A DNA stretch of 36,505 nt from Chloroflexota bacterium (GCA_016190445.1 JACPQL010000015.1:1-36505); one strand, 5' to 3'. Positions 17,185 through 25,628 are shown, counted from the first letter of the stretch. Notes: generated by a model from the letters alone, not told the origin. Numbers and translations: made by a program.

Positions 17185-18747
17185 ATGGTTGATGGAGAGG
17201 AAAAGGAGTTGCTCCTGAAGAGTGTGAAGGGTGGGGGGATCAGCGGCTGGCTCGTGGACAGGTCCCTCGCTTTTCCACCAGGTGGTGAGGAGCAGCCTGA
17301 GGCGGCTGGTGAGGAGGCCGCTGAGGAGTCGGTCGAAGCCGACGAGTGGGCTGAGGAGAAGGCCAGGGGTGAGGAAGGGGAGGAGGTGGCCCCCAGCGAG
17401 CTAGAGCCGGAGATCGCGCTGGAGACCGAGGAGCTGCACGGGTCAGAGATACTGGATGACCCCGTGCGGATGTACCTGCGCGAGATCGGCCGTGTGCGCC
17501 TGCTGACTGCTCGGGATGAGTGTGTCCTGGCCAGGAAGATGGAGGGCGGCAAGCACATCGAGCGGCTGGAGAAGCGACTGGGAGAGGAGACGGGCCGACC
17601 TCCCCGCGCAGCCGAGGCCGTTCTGGCGCTGCTGCGGCGCCTGGCCGATGCCGAGCCCCTTATCAGCGCCCTGGGGGAGAAGCTGGGCCTCTCGGGCCGC
17701 TTCACCGTCTCTCAGGTCATGTCCCATCCCAAGCTGCGGGCTGCCATTGACGGCGGCCTCACGCTGGAGCTAATGGCGGGGCTGGCGGAGACCCTGGGAC
17801 TGGCCATCCCCGAAGAAACGTCCCAGGGAAACGAGATCGTGGCCCAGGTGATCCGCCTCTCGCTGGACAGTCGGCTCTTGCCTCCAGAGATCGAAGACAT
17901 ACTGGAAGAGGACGTGCCTATCTCTGGCATCAGAGAGGTGCTGGAGGACTCTGCCGTGGTCGCCCGCTTTGGGACCATGGAGCTACTCTTCCGCGCCCAC
18001 CTGAACTCCATAAGGGAGGAGGGGCACCGCGCGCAGAGGCACCTGGCGGAGGCCAACCTGCGCCTGGTGGTCAGTGTGGCCAAAAAGTACATCGGCCGGG
18101 GCATGTCACTTCTGGACCTCATCCAGGAGGGCAACATCGGCCTGATCCGGGCGGTGGAGAAGTTCGACTACCGCAAAGGGTACAAGTTCTCCACCTACGC
18201 CACCTGGTGGATCCGCCAGGCCATCACCCGCGCCATCGCAGACCAGGCCCGCACTATTCGCATCCCGGTGCACATGGTGGAGACCATCAACAAGCTGATG
18301 CGGGTCAGCCGCCGGCTGGTCCAGGAGTACGGGAGGGAGCCCTCCAGTCAGGAGATCAGCACCGGCCTGGAGGTCACGCCGGAGAAGGTAAGGGAGATCC
18401 TCAAGATATCTCAGGAGCCTGTTTCCCTAGAGACGCCCATCGGCGAGGAGGAGGACTCCCACCTGGGCGACTTCATCGAGGACCAGGGGGCATTGGCCCC
18501 GGCGGATGCCGCCTCCTACCAGCTCCTCAAGGAGCAGGTGGAGGAGGTGCTGGGCACCCTGAGCGACCGGGAGCGCCGGGTCCTCCAGTTGCGCTTCGGG
18601 CTTGAGGACGGGCGCAGCCGCACCCTGGAGGAGGTGGGCCGGGAGTTCGGCGTTACCAGGGAGCGCATCCGGCAGATTGAGGCCAAGGCGCTGCGCAAGC
18701 TCCGCCACCCCAGCCGCTCTCGCAAGCTCCGCGACTTCCTGGAGTAG
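17185..18747 (+). CDS. rpoD: RNA polymerase primary sigma factor
   Basis: A 520-aa sigma-70 family factor. Residues 1-85 are variable and very acidic (35-85). Region 1.2 is [18 protein letters not shown] (91-108). A non-conserved insert spans about 135-285. Region 2 is [23 protein letters not shown] through [16 protein letters not shown] (291-351), including the -10 recognition helix. Region 3 is 355-445, and region 4 is [15 protein letters not shown] through [22 protein letters not shown] (459-512). The C-terminal SRKLRDFLE is typical of primary sigma factors. The ATG is 8 bp after the dnaG stop, and its AAGGTG ribosome site overlaps that stop, so translation is likely coupled. It should direct housekeeping transcription. 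Confidence 0.96.
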   Translation: MVDGEEKELLLKSVKGGGISGWLVDRSLAFPPGGEEQPEAAGEEAAEESVEADEWAEEKARGEEGEEVAPSELEPEIALETEELHGSEILDDPVRMYLREIGRVRLLTARDECVLARKMEGGKHIERLEKRLGEETGRPPRAAEAVLALLRRLADAEPLISALGEKLGLSGRFTVSQVMSHPKLRAAIDGGLTLELMAGLAETLGLAIPEETSQGNEIVAQVIRLSLDSRLLPPEIEDILEEDVPISGIREVLEDSAVVARFGTMELLFRAHLNSIREEGHRAQRHLAEANLRLVVSVAKKYIGRGMSLLDLIQEGNIGLIRAVEKFDYRKGYKFSTYATWWIRQAITRAIADQARTIRIPVHMVETINKLMRVSRRLVQEYGREPSSQEISTGLEVTPEKVREILKISQEPVSLETPIGEEEDSHLGDFIEDQGALAPADAASYQLLKEQVEEVLGTLSDRERRVLQLRFGLEDGRSRTLEEVGREFGVTRERIRQIEAKALRKLRHPSRSRKLRDFLE

Positions 18748-18781
18748 CTGGACTTGGGACAGAGGAGGTTTGCCGTCCACA

Positions 18782-19588
18782 ATGTCCACCGCGAGAATGT
18801 TCCCCCTGCTTGATGCGGGCACACCCACTAGCGTGGAAACGGCGCGCCCGTCGAAGCGGAAGTCACCCGCTGGCATTTCCACAAACGTCCTTGTGTTGAG
18901 CGCGTACCAAGCCACCAACGATGTCGTCTTCCCATTGGTACTCTCGCTGTACGTTACCCCTGGCAGTACGGTGGCCGACATCACCTATGGGAAGGGTGTG
19001 TTTTGGAGCCGGGTGCCGAAGGACGCCTACCGCCTGCTCTCGACGGACCTAGAGCAGGGGGTAGACTGCCGCAAGCTTCCGTACGCAGACGGCTCCATTG
19101 ACTGCGTGGTCTTCGACCCCCCGTACATGCACACGCCGGGGGGCAGCGCCCATGTTGAGCATCAGAACTACGAGGACTACTACAAGAACAACGAAGCCCC
19201 CGACGGCCTGACAGAGAAATACCATGAGGCCGTCTTGCAGCTTTACATTCAGACGCGGGCAGAGGCCCACCGCGTTCTTGGGAAAGATGGCATCTACATC
19301 GTCAAATGTGCGGACGAGGTGTGCGCTAATCAGCAGCGCCTCACGCACGTCGAGATCATCAACGACCATACCGCGAACGGCTTCGTGGTTGAAGACCTAT
19401 TCATCGTCGTCCGGGTGAACAAGCCGGGAGTCAGCAGGATGCTGCGGCAGGTTCACGCCCGCAAAAACCATTCGTACCTTCTGGTCTTTCGAAAGGGCAC
19501 GACTCCGGCACGGTGGAAGGGCCCCCGCCCGCGCTCACAAGCCCAGCAGCCTGTCTTTCTCCAAGAAGAAGTCCCCAAACTGCCGTAG
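18782..19588 (+). CDS. DNA methyltransferase (N6-adenine/N4-cytosine type)
   Basis: A 268-aa putative DNA methyltransferase. SAM-binding motif I is probably DITYGKGVF (66-74) and the catalytic motif is DPPY (112-115). The C-terminus HARKNHSYLLVFRK (225-238) is typical of amino-methyltransferases. The motif order I then IV and the small size leave no separate target-recognition domain. It should methylate A or C in a specific site and protect it from the nuclease encoded convergently, whose gene overlaps its 3' end by 54 bp. The start is uncertain: ATG 18782 lies 13 bp after AGAGGAGG, a long spacing; the ATG at 18797 is an alternative. It starts 34 bp after rpoD. Base composition is less GC-rich than its neighbours, which suggests transfer. 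Confidence 0.8.
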   Translation: MSTARMFPLLDAGTPTSVETARPSKRKSPAGISTNVLVLSAYQATNDVVFPLVLSLYVTPGSTVADITYGKGVFWSRVPKDAYRLLSTDLEQGVDCRKLPYADGSIDCVVFDPPYMHTPGGSAHVEHQNYEDYYKNNEAPDGLTEKYHEAVLQLYIQTRAEAHRVLGKDGIYIVKCADEVCANQQRLTHVEIINDHTANGFVVEDLFIVVRVNKPGVSRMLRQVHARKNHSYLLVFRKGTTPARWKGPRPRSQAQQPVFLQEEVPKLP

Positions 19589-20410
19589 TTGGATGACGGG
19601 AAACTCTTTGCTCAGTTGTGCGTACCGCAAGGGGACGTCGAAGTAGTAAATCCGCTCCATCTTCGCCAAAAAGGTCTGATATGCCAGCCACTGGTCAGGG
19701 ACGCAAATCTCTACGACATCGCGGTTGACAAGGCCGAGCTTCGTCTCCGAGTGAATGACGAGAATGGCTTTGTACTTGCCTTCGCCGTAGGATGCGTCCA
19801 GCAGCCGCTGGTGCGCCCATGCCTGCACGACACGTTCACGCGTCGACATCTTCACGGGAAGGTGCACGCTGAACTTGCCGTGGGGAAGTTCAAAGAGGAA
19901 GTCCATCGTCAACCGAACCCGCGTCTTCGGCGGCACAAGCAGCATCGCCTGCCTCGTTGGGTTCCGCCCCAATTCGCGCGCGAAGATGTGCCCTACCAAC
20001 GCCTCGAAGTACGTTGCTGGCCCCTTCTTATTGTTCCGGTCGAAGAGGTCACTGGCGACGGAGTAGGCCGTACCCACGGTGTAGGATAACCGCGCTAGGT
20101 GCTTCTCCGAAAGCCCGGATGGGTCTGCCCACTGGCGCGTTATGATCTTCGGGTCGGGCTGGAACAAGGCTTTATTGACGGGCCGCGAAATCATGCGGGG
20201 CGCCGACTTGAGTGCATAGGCGAAGTAGCTCTTCCCTGAAACGTGGGATACCAATTCGACCTGTCCACATTGGCTGTTAAGGAAGAGCAGCGAGGTAGTC
20301 ACAAGGGCATCGATAGCAGCGGCGGTTTCCGGCCCGCCGAGGTTGCGCGTTGCCGCAAGTTTGAGATTGAGGTAGGGGGCCGCAAGAGGATTCGAGGACC
20401 GGAGCACCAT
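19535..20410 (-). CDS. Probable restriction endonuclease, partner of the methyltransferase
   Basis: I do not recognise a named enzyme. The 291-aa product has a stretch like type II PD-(D/E)xK nucleases: Glu136 in YFEALVGHIF, Asp170 in LTMDFLF, then LPVKMSTRERVVQAWAH with Lys187. The K-x-S-x-R-E-R-x-x-Q pattern is reminiscent of the catalytic helix of EcoRII-like enzymes (from memory, not searched). The acidic residue two before Lys187 is Pro, so the active site is atypical. The gene converges on and overlaps the methyltransferase gene, the arrangement expected of a restriction-modification pair. The ATG at 20410 has GGAG 9 bp upstream; in-frame starts at 20455 (ATG) and 20491 (GTG) lack a clear ribosome site. 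Composition resembles that of the methyltransferase gene. Confidence 0.65.
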   Translation of the reverse strand: MVLRSSNPLAAPYLNLKLAATRNLGGPETAAAIDALVTTSLLFLNSQCGQVELVSHVSGKSYFAYALKSAPRMISRPVNKALFQPDPKIITRQWADPSGLSEKHLARLSYTVGTAYSVASDLFDRNNKKGPATYFEALVGHIFARELGRNPTRQAMLLVPPKTRVRLTMDFLFELPHGKFSVHLPVKMSTRERVVQAWAHQRLLDASYGEGKYKAILVIHSETKLGLVNRDVVEICVPDQWLAYQTFLAKMERIYYFDVPLRYAQLSKEFPVIQLRQFGDFFLEKDRLLGL

Positions 20411-20490
20411 CGGTATGCGCTCCAACCGCTTACTAGAGCGGGCAGAGCCTACCATGTGATCATGTACAGTTGCTAGGATAGCCGTCCCCA

Positions 20491-20523
20491 CTTTTTGGGC
20501 AGAACTGCCACTTGCCCAAAAAG
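20491..20523. repeat. 10-bp stem hairpin next to the nuclease gene
   Basis: CTTTTTGGGC (20491-20500) and GCCCAAAAAG (20514-20523) are perfect inverse complements with a 13-nt loop. A third copy of the arm, TTTGGGCAA at 20685-20693, lies beyond the MITE-like element, so inverted TTGCCCAAA copies bracket that element. Confidence 0.6.
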
Positions 20524-20531
20524 AGGCTCAA

Positions 20532-20670
20532 GAGCCTGTCCCGCAGAGTTTGAAACATCACGAATACCGCCGTACTGGCTGGTCGCACCATTACTAGCCG
20601 TCGCGCTATATCGTGTGGACTACGATAATATGCCGGGCCATTACGATCTCTGACTTTATGGGACAGGCTC
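20532..20670. mobile_element. MITE-like element, 139 bp
   Basis: The ends are GAGCCTGTCCC (20532-20542) and its exact inverse complement (20660-20670). The similarity continues inward to about 15 of 18 positions. The element is flanked on both sides by TCAA (20528-20531 and 20671-20674), a possible 4-bp target duplication. It has no coding capacity. The ends recall those of IS256-like or similar insertion sequences (recollection, not a search). It lies between the putative nuclease gene and ffh. Confidence 0.65.
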
Positions 20671-20701
20671 TCAAGACAGGCTTATTTGGGCAAAGCCGCC
20701 T

Positions 20702-22030
20702 TTACCGCGGCATCCCTGTAAGCCCCCGCCCCTTGCCTGAGGCGAGCTGCTTCATGAGCCGCTGCGCCTCTCGGAACTGGTTCAGGAGCTGGTTGATGTC
20801 CTGGGGGGTGGTGCCGCTGCCCGCGGCGATGCGGCGGCGGCGACTTCCTGAGATAACCTCAGGGTTGCGCCGCTCCTGAGGTGTCATGGAGTAGATGATG
20901 GCCTCGATTCTCTTCATGCGGCGCTCGTCCATGGCGTCGGCGGGCAGCCGGCTCTTGAGGGCGCCAAAGCCTGGAAGCATCTCCAGGAGCTGCTGGAGAG
21001 GCCCCATCCGTCTCAGGGAGTGAAGCTGCTCCAGGAAGTCCTCCAGGTTGAACTGGGCCTTGCGCATCTTGCGCTCCAGCTCTTTGGCGCGCTCCTGGGT
21101 TATCTCCTCCTGCGCCTTCTCCACCAGGGAGACCACGTCCCCCATGCCCAGGATGCGAGAGGCCATCCTGTCCGGGTAGAAGGGCTCCAGGGCGTCGGGC
21201 CTTTCGCCCATGCCGGCGAATTTCACCGGCACCCCCGTCACCCGTGAGATGGAGAGAGCTGCGCCACCCCGGGCATCGCCGTCCAGCTTGGAGAGGATGA
21301 GGCCGGTGACACCCGCCTTCTGGTGGAACTCCTGGGCTGCGTTCACCGCGTCCTGGCCCGCCATGGCGTCCACCACCAGCAGCACTTCCGCCGGTTCCAG
21401 GGCCTGCCGCAGCGCCGAAAGCTCCTCCATAAGCTCCTGGTCAATGTGGAGGCGGCCTCCGGTGTCCACAATGGCCCACATGCACCCCAGCTCTCTGGCC
21501 CTGCGGAGGCCTGAGGTGGCCACCTGCACTGCGCTGGAGTCCACACCCTCGTGGTACACAGGGATGTCGAGCTGGCGGCCCAGGGTCACAAGCTGGTCCA
21601 CCGCCGCGGGGCGGCGCAGGTCCGCGGCCACCAGCAGCGACCTCTGACCATGACGGCGCAGGTGTAGTGCCAGCTTGGAAGCGGTGGTGGTCTTGCCGGA
21701 GCCCTGTAGCCCCACCAGCAGGATGGTGCTGGGTGGCGATGGGTGTGGCCGGAGGCGGTGATCTCCGGCGCTCAGGACGGCGGTCAGCTCCTCATGGACG
21801 ATCTTGACCACCTGCTGGGCGGGCGTAACGCTGCGGAGGACATCGGTGCCCACGGCCCGCTCCCTCACCTGCTTCAGCAGATCGCGGGCCACCCGGAAGT
21901 TGACGTCTGCCTCCAGCAGGGCCAGGCGCACCTCGCGCAGCGCCTCGTCCACATCCCCTTCGGTGATGCGTCCCTTGCCGCCCAGCTTGGAGAAGACCGC
22001 AGTGAGCTTTTCTGTAAGGGCTTCGAACAT
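20702..22030 (-). CDS. ffh: Signal recognition particle protein Ffh
   Basis: A 442-aa SRP54 GTPase that binds 4.5S RNA and signal sequences and delivers nascent membrane proteins to FtsY. The N domain is 1-85. The G domain has GLQGSGKTT (107-115), VDTGGRLHID (Gly in place of the usual Ala of DTAGRL) and LSKLDGDARGG. The methionine-rich M domain has RRMGPLQQLLEMLPGF and the RNA-binding SGSRRRRIAAGSGTTPQDINQLLNQF. Length is normal. The ATG at 22030 begins the conserved MFEALTEKL; the frame is open to 22069, but that part contains the promoter. The ribosome site is weak and the predicted leader is only about 6 nt. No SRP RNA gene is seen nearby. Confidence 0.97.
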   Translation of the reverse strand: MFEALTEKLTAVFSKLGGKGRITEGDVDEALREVRLALLEADVNFRVARDLLKQVRERAVGTDVLRSVTPAQQVVKIVHEELTAVLSAGDHRLRPHPSPPSTILLVGLQGSGKTTTASKLALHLRRHGQRSLLVAADLRRPAAVDQLVTLGRQLDIPVYHEGVDSSAVQVATSGLRRARELGCMWAIVDTGGRLHIDQELMEELSALRQALEPAEVLLVVDAMAGQDAVNAAQEFHQKAGVTGLILSKLDGDARGGAALSISRVTGVPVKFAGMGERPDALEPFYPDRMASRILGMGDVVSLVEKAQEEITQERAKELERKMRKAQFNLEDFLEQLHSLRRMGPLQQLLEMLPGFGALKSRLPADAMDERRMKRIEAIIYSMTPQERRNPEVISGSRRRRIAAGSGTTPQDINQLLNQFREAQRLMKQLASGKGRGLTGMPR

Positions 22031-22042
22031 GGCTGTGCCCCC

Positions 22043-22071
22043 ATTGTAGGGCGCGCGTGCATATCCCACAA
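22043..22071 (-). promoter_or_regulatory. Promoter of ffh
   Basis: On the minus strand, TTGTGG (22066-22071), 17 bp spacer, TACAAT (22043-22048). Transcription would begin near 22036, only about six bases before the ATG at 22030, so the message is nearly leaderless. Confidence 0.65.
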
Positions 22072-22133
22072 CGCCAGGGCTCGCCCTGGACCCGCGCTCC
22101 GCAGGCGCAGGAGCCTGGCATGACCTTCAGGCC

Positions 22134-22156
22134 GATGCAAAACTTCGTTTTGCATC
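22134..22156. repeat. Hairpin with 10-bp stem
   Basis: GATGCAAAAC and GTTTTGCATC are perfect inverse complements around TTC. It is followed by GGGGTCCCCC and further G/C palindromic sequence. It lies in the intergenic space between the LLM-class oxidoreductase gene and ffh, in the same cluster of palindromes as 22187-22219. Confidence 0.6.
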
Positions 22157-22186
22157 GGGGTCCCCCGCTCCCCTTGGGGGGGATAT

Positions 22187-22219
22187 CTGCTGCTAAAGTC
22201 CTGGGGACTTTAGCAGCAG
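22187..22219. repeat. Hairpin with perfect 15-bp stem
   Basis: CTGCTGCTAAAGTCC (22187-22201) pairs perfectly with 22205-22219 around a 3-nt loop, followed on the plus strand by TTTCTTGA. It lies 35 bp beyond the stop of the minus-strand oxidoreductase gene and could act as a terminator or RNA-protecting structure, although no T-run follows on that strand. The hairpin at 36295-36337 is likewise followed by TTCTTGA. Confidence 0.6.
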
Positions 22220-22253
22220 TTTCTTGACTCCAGGTGCGGCTGGAGCAGCCACT

Positions 22254-23117
22254 CTATATCTTGCTGAGCACCTGGTCCACGAAGCGACTCATTCCCTCCT
22301 CCACATCCTCTAGGGCGCTCCGAGAGCGGTCACGGGTCCACGGCCTCACCACAATCCGGTCCACCCCATGCTCCTGGTAGCACCGGGCTTCGTCCAGGGT
22401 GGGCGTTGACTCACACTGGCAGGAGACCTGGAACGGCAGGTGGCTGCGCCCCGCCTGCTCGCGTAGCTCGTGGAGCCTCCGGACGGCCCCCTTGGCCATG
22501 TCCAGTGTCACGTGGGATCCGTACCAGCCGTCCCCCAGCCGGGCTGCGCGCCTGAGCGCCGCATCGCTGTCACCTCCCACTATGATGGGAGGATGGGGCT
22601 TCTGCGCTGGCTTGGGGTAGAATTTCACTGCGGGAAAGGCATAGCTGTCTCCCTGGAACTTGAAGGTCTCCTCAGTCCAGAGTCCCTTCAAAATCCCCAG
22701 GATCTCGTCGGTGCGGCGTCCACGGTTACCCCATTCCTCGCCCACCACTGCAAACTCCTCCTCCAGCCAGCCCACACCAACCCCAAGAATGAACCGCCCT
22801 TGGGTGAGCAGGTCCAGGGTGGCCACGGCCCGGGCCGTGACAAACGGGTTCCGCAGCGGAAGGATATATATGCCCGTGGCCAAGAGAATCCTGGAGGTGA
22901 GTGCCGCCACGTGGCCCAGTGTCACAAAGGGGTCATACAGGTGGGAGTCGGGGTCTATAGGTGGCGGCCCGCCGTATGGGTAGCCGGAGCCGAAGTCCAC
23001 CGGCGCCACAAGGTGCTCGGGCATCCACACCGAGTCGAAGCCTGCCTCCTCGGCCTTCTGGGAGACGATGGGGATGTTCCTCAGGCTCAGGCCTATCAGG
23101 GTGAAGCCTACCTTCAT
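22254..23117 (-). CDS. LLM-class flavin/F420-dependent oxidoreductase
   Basis: A 287-aa luciferase-like monooxygenase-fold protein. Typical segments are KVGFTLIGLSL at the N-terminus, AEEAGFDSVWMPEHL, LATGIYILPLRNPFVTARAVATLDLLTQGRFILGVGVGWLEEEF, HPPIIVGGDSDAALRRAARLGDGWYG, and the C-terminal GVDRIVVRPW. The pattern agrees best with F420-dependent members (LLM subgroup similar to Rv2161c-type proteins), which transfer hydride to or from coenzyme F420; FMN use cannot be excluded. The ATG at 23117 follows GGGAGGT; the 9-codon extension to 23144 lacks a ribosome site. It has its own promoter candidate and is divergent from the APC permease gene. The substrate is unknown. Confidence 0.9.
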   Translation of the reverse strand: MKVGFTLIGLSLRNIPIVSQKAEEAGFDSVWMPEHLVAPVDFGSGYPYGGPPPIDPDSHLYDPFVTLGHVAALTSRILLATGIYILPLRNPFVTARAVATLDLLTQGRFILGVGVGWLEEEFAVVGEEWGNRGRRTDEILGILKGLWTEETFKFQGDSYAFPAVKFYPKPAQKPHPPIIVGGDSDAALRRAARLGDGWYGSHVTLDMAKGAVRRLHELREQAGRSHLPFQVSCQCESTPTLDEARCYQEHGVDRIVVRPWTRDRSRSALEDVEEGMSRFVDQVLSKI

Positions 23118-23197
23118 CTCACACCTCCCGGTTGTCCGCTCCAACGGCGACCACCGAAGCGGGGCCTGGGTCCCCGCGGGACCTGCCGCCCCAACGC

Positions 23198-23226
23198 ACG
23201 GTACCCGGAGGCACCGACCTTGTCAA
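23198..23226 (-). promoter_or_regulatory. Candidate promoter of the LLM-class oxidoreductase gene
   Basis: On the minus strand, a perfect TTGACA (23221-23226), 17 bp spacer, TACCGT (23198-23203, weak -10). RNA would start near 23191, giving a leader of about 74 nt. Confidence 0.5.
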
Positions 23227-23376
23227 CGGCCCGAGGGAGCATCACCGGCCCGAGTCTTCTTCTAGCCTGGCCTTCCTGATAGACTTTCACCTTCCACGGA
23301 TGGCGCATATGCTCAAAGGGCCCGGGCAACCTCACAAGTCCTGCCAGCAACTCCACAGGGCTGAGGTCGGAGGCTG

Positions 23377-24690
23377 GTGAAAACCCGCAACGGACGCACC
23401 CTGAAACGGAGGGTGGGGCTCTGGTCTGCCACACTCTCTGGCACCGGCGTCATCGTCGGCGCGGGCATTTACGCCCTCATCGGAGAGGCGTCCGGGCTGG
23501 CGGGCAATGCAGCCTGGCTGGGCTTCCTCCTGGCGGCTGTGGTGGCAGCCCTCACTGCAATCTCCTACGCCCGCATGGGAAGGCGGATCCCCAAGGACTC
23601 GCCCGAGTTCCAGTACGCCAGGGTGGGACTGGGACTCCGCAGCGGGTTCGTGGCGGGCTGGCTAATGGTGTGGGCGGACATAGCCAGCGCAGCAGCCGTG
23701 GCCCTGGGATTCGGGGGGTACCTCCACGCGCTGGTTGGGACCCCCGCGATGCTGGCCGCGTTCGGCCTGCTGGTGGTGCTCTCCCTGGTGGCGTGGTTCG
23801 GCATCCTGGAGTCCATACTTCTGGTCTCTCTCCTCTCCCTGGTGGAGATAGGCGGGCTTCTGCTGGTGGTGGCGGTGGGGATCCCCCACTGGGGCGAGCA
23901 GCCACTGCTGGAAGCCTCTGGAGGCCCGCTGGGTGTCTGGAGTGCGGCTGCCCTGGTGTTTTTCGCTTACCTGGGATTCGACGAGCTGGGCAATCTAGCC
24001 GAGGAGATGCGACGGCCCGAGAGGGACCTGCCGGCAGCCATCACCATGGCCGTGGTTATCAGCACCATCTTGTACGTGCTGGTGGCAGTCTCCGCCGTCA
24101 GCCTGGTCGGCTGGCAGGCCCTCGCCGCCTCCTCAGCCCCTCTGGCCAGCGCCGTGGAGGCGGCGTTGGGGCCGCAGGGCAAGTCGGCCCTGGCCATCAT
24201 CGCACTGGGGGCAACGGCCAACACTGTGCTCCTGCTCCTCGTCTCGGCGTCGCGTTCGCTCTTCGGCATGGCAAGAGCAGGTGCTTTGCCCCAGCCGCTG
24301 GGGTGGATCGGCATCCGGCACACGCCCTGGGTCAGCGTAGCCTTGGCCGGGGTTGTGGGCAGCCTGTTCCTGGCGCTGGGCGACATCGCACGGGTGGCGC
24401 AGATTACCAACTTCACCACTCTCACAGCCTTTGGCATGGTCAACCTGAGCCTGGCTGTTGTCTTAAGAAAGGAGTCAAAGGTTGGGGGTGTACGCAGACC
24501 CCTGGTAGGGGTTGTGACGTTACTTCAGCCGCTCCTGGCGTTTTTCACCTGCGTGTGGCTTCTGGTGATGACAGGATGGGTGGCGGCTGCGTTCGGCGCG
24601 CTTCTGGGCATCACAGGCTTCGCCGTAGGAGGATGGGTGGAGCACTACCAGAGGCGGAAACAAAGGGGCGCGGCCTCTTCAGGGAGTTAG
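23377..24690 (+). CDS. APC-family amino acid/polyamine permease
   Basis: A 437-aa integral membrane protein with about 12 hydrophobic segments. The first helix has the APC signature GTGVIVGAGIYALIGEASG (22-40), the unwound substrate-binding region of the family. FFAYLGFDELGNLAEEMRRPERDLPAAI (around 213-240) is the conserved helix 6 and loop, and SASRSLFGMARAGALPQPLG follows in the usual place. It probably imports or exchanges amino acids or amines with protons. The GTG start at 23377 has GGAGG only 3 bp upstream, which is tight. The 259 bp between it and the divergent oxidoreductase gene hold that gene's promoter but no obvious promoter for this one. Confidence 0.92.
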   Translation: MKTRNGRTLKRRVGLWSATLSGTGVIVGAGIYALIGEASGLAGNAAWLGFLLAAVVAALTAISYARMGRRIPKDSPEFQYARVGLGLRSGFVAGWLMVWADIASAAAVALGFGGYLHALVGTPAMLAAFGLLVVLSLVAWFGILESILLVSLLSLVEIGGLLLVVAVGIPHWGEQPLLEASGGPLGVWSAAALVFFAYLGFDELGNLAEEMRRPERDLPAAITMAVVISTILYVLVAVSAVSLVGWQALAASSAPLASAVEAALGPQGKSALAIIALGATANTVLLLLVSASRSLFGMARAGALPQPLGWIGIRHTPWVSVALAGVVGSLFLALGDIARVAQITNFTTLTAFGMVNLSLAVVLRKESKVGGVRRPLVGVVTLLQPLLAFFTCVWLLVMTGWVAAAFGALLGITGFAVGGWVEHYQRRKQRGAASSGS

Positions 24691-24804
24691 GTCAACTCCT
24701 ACCTACCGGCGGGCACCGCCCGGCCCAGCGCTCGGGATGGGGGTGCCAGGAGCACCATGGACCCGGCTGGCACCCAGAGGGAGGCCAGCACCAGGAGCGC
24801 CGTT

Positions 24805-25512
24805 CTACCGCCTGGACCGGGAAAGCCTGCGTGGAAAGAGGCGGAGGCACAGCCAGGTGTAGGCCAGCATCTCCTGTACATTGAACTTGGAGCGGCCACG
24901 AGCCCGGTCGCGGAAGACAATGGGGCACTCCGCCACCCGCAGGCCGGGCCAGACGGCCAGCACCTCCACCAGAAGCTTGAATCCGTGGGCAGAGTAGCGC
25001 GTTGGAAGCTCGGCGAGAACGTTCCGGCGGAAGGCGGCGAACCCGCTGGTCAGGTCGCGCACGGGGAGGCCCAGGACCAGTCGCCCGAAGAGGATGGAGG
25101 CCCTGCTGCTTAGCCTGCGGGCCAGTGGCCAGCCGACGGCGCCACCCCCTGCCACGTACCGCGACCCCACAGCTACATCGCAGCTCGCATCCAGCCTCTC
25201 CAGCAGGGCAGGGATGCAGGCCGGGTCATGGGAGAGGTCCGCGTCCATCATCACCAGGTATTCACCCTTAGCCATCTGGGCCCCATCCAGCACTGCGCCC
25301 GACAGCCCTCTCTTTCCATGACGGCGCACCAGTCGGACTCGCGGGTCACTGCGAGCGCGCTCTGCCACCACCTCCGCAGTGCCATCCGGGCTGCCATCGT
25401 CCACCACCACCACCTCAAAGTCGGTCCCCTTCAGAGCAGCGCTGATCCCATCCAGAAGAGGCGTGATGTTCTCCCTCTCGTTCCAGGTGGGCACAATGAC
25501 AGATACTCGCAC
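24805..25512 (-). CDS. GT2 glycosyltransferase, polyprenol/dolichyl-phosphate mannosyltransferase type
   Basis: A 235-aa family 2 glycosyltransferase. It has VSVIVPTWNERENI (3-16), VVVDDGSPDGT (Asp38, Asp39), the metal-binding DAD with MMDADLSHDP (Asp90, Asp92), GSRYVAGGG and LTSGFAAFRR. These match dolichyl/polyprenyl-phosphate mannose synthases, which transfer a sugar from GDP- or UDP-sugar to a lipid phosphate at the membrane. No C-terminal membrane domain is present, so it is the short soluble type. The start is GTG with GAGGG nearby. It is divergent from the MFS gene across a palindromic operator candidate. Confidence 0.93.
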   Translation of the reverse strand: MRVSVIVPTWNERENITPLLDGISAALKGTDFEVVVVDDGSPDGTAEVVAERARSDPRVRLVRRHGKRGLSGAVLDGAQMAKGEYLVMMDADLSHDPACIPALLERLDASCDVAVGSRYVAGGGAVGWPLARRLSSRASILFGRLVLGLPVRDLTSGFAAFRRNVLAELPTRYSAHGFKLLVEVLAVWPGLRVAECPIVFRDRARGRSKFNVQEMLAYTWLCLRLFPRRLSRSRR

Positions 25513-25603
25513 AGGGCCCTCTTCGCTGGTGGTCTCGTGTGCCTGGATTGTAGAACCCAGGCGCCCTTTCGGCTACCACCCATTAGGATACCAGTTGGGC
25601 CGA

Positions 25604-25628
25604 CGTTGCGCTAAAATCGGGCGCAACG
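25604..25628. promoter_or_regulatory. Candidate operator between GT2 and MFS genes
   Basis: CGTTGCGC and GCGCAACG form a perfect 8-bp inverted repeat with a 9-bp spacer. The spacer contains TAAAAT (25612-25617), which could be a -10 box for the MFS gene (start at 25649). A dimeric repressor bound here would block that promoter. No -35 is obvious and no regulator gene is adjacent. Confidence 0.45.

Noticed and set aside
18602-18781. N-terminal extension of the methyltransferase inside rpoD
   Set aside because: It is an out-of-frame reading of the conserved sigma region 4 and has no relation to methyltransferases.
20411-20491. Longer start (GTG 20491 or ATG 20455) for the nuclease gene
   Set aside because: Neither has a ribosome site, and 20491 lies in a hairpin arm; kept only as an alternative.
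23670-24884. 404-codon plus-strand frame over the APC permease gene
   Set aside because: No domain, no ribosome site, and it overlaps a clear 12-helix permease in another frame.
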